6,361 nt of DNA from Victivallaceae bacterium (GTDB taxonomy: Bacteria; Verrucomicrobiota; Lentisphaeria; Victivallales; Victivallaceae): assembly GCA_028717165.1 (NCBI GenBank), contig JAQUOK010000195.1:1-6361 (forward strand), written 5' to 3'. The notes under the pieces were generated by a model, which ran no database searches, had not been told where the DNA came from, and saw only the letters and a list, made by a program, of their open reading frames with translations. The translations under genes were made by a program, and so were the position numbers. This document shows, piece by piece, positions 6,351-6,361 of the stretch. Every line of letters begins with the position of its first letter. The first letter of the stretch is position 1.

Positions 6351-6361
6351 ACGGCCACAAG

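Larger units (their letters stand above)
6222..6361. other. Non-coding 3' region, A/T-richer
   Basis: No supported gene is seen after the aminotransferase stop. The stretch is visibly A/T-richer than the genes. It holds a CTATAC direct repeat (6238-6243 and 6245-6250), a 14-nt near-palindrome (6252-6265), three GGATT-like units (about 6278-6295) and the long stem-loop described separately. The absence of a further coupled gene suggests that the operon ends here or that a new unit begins beyond 6361. Confidence 0.5.

Noticed and set aside
6319..6361. Possible start of a further gene: ATG 6319 after GAAGGG (6309-6314), reading MNIVRNRNAK..., or ATG 6341 reading MRKYGHK to the window end.
   Set aside because: Both starts lie inside the long stem-loop, the GAAGGG spacing is short (4 nt), and only 7-14 codons are visible. 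Nothing supports coding.

Overview
The window looks like part of a carbohydrate-utilisation locus from a free-living or gut bacterium of the Planctomycetota-Verrucomicrobiota-Chlamydiota group. A Lentisphaerota (Victivallales-like) or Kiritimatiellota origin is my best guess. This rests on the style of the proteins: a very large modular glycoside-hydrolase-like protein beside a sugar-phosphate-isomerase-like TIM barrel and a DegT/StrS aminotransferase, a mix I associate with those phyla. No rRNA or marker gene is present to prove it.

Layout: all genes are on the + strand. (1) 2-3913 is a 5'-truncated CDS with 1303 visible residues. It has an N-terminal beta domain, a TIM-barrel glycosidase-like core with a C-terminal beta domain, a first carbohydrate-binding-like jelly roll, a helical spacer, an Ig-like beta region, a second carbohydrate-binding-like module and a C-terminal discoidin (F5/8 type C / CBM32-like) module. 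(2) After a 56-nt gap, 3970-4875 is a sugar phosphate isomerase/epimerase-like protein (xylose-isomerase-like TIM barrel, AP_endonuc_2 superfamily) with a complete set of metal ligands. (3) 4872-6221 is a PLP-dependent DegT/DnrJ/EryC1/StrS aminotransferase whose ATG overlaps the previous stop (ATGA), so the two are translationally coupled. (4) 6222-6361 is non-coding as far as can be seen. It ends in a strong 59-nt imperfect stem-loop without a T-tract.

How the genes may work together (inference): the large protein would bind and attack a glycan or glycoside, possibly outside the cytoplasm, though its N-terminus and any signal peptide lie outside the window. The isomerase-like enzyme and the aminotransferase would handle an unusual released sugar, most plausibly a keto-sugar, amino-sugar or inositol-like compound. 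No transporter, regulator or Gfo/Idh oxidoreductase is seen here, so the pathway is incomplete in this window. There is no CRISPR array, tRNA, rRNA, transposase or phage gene.
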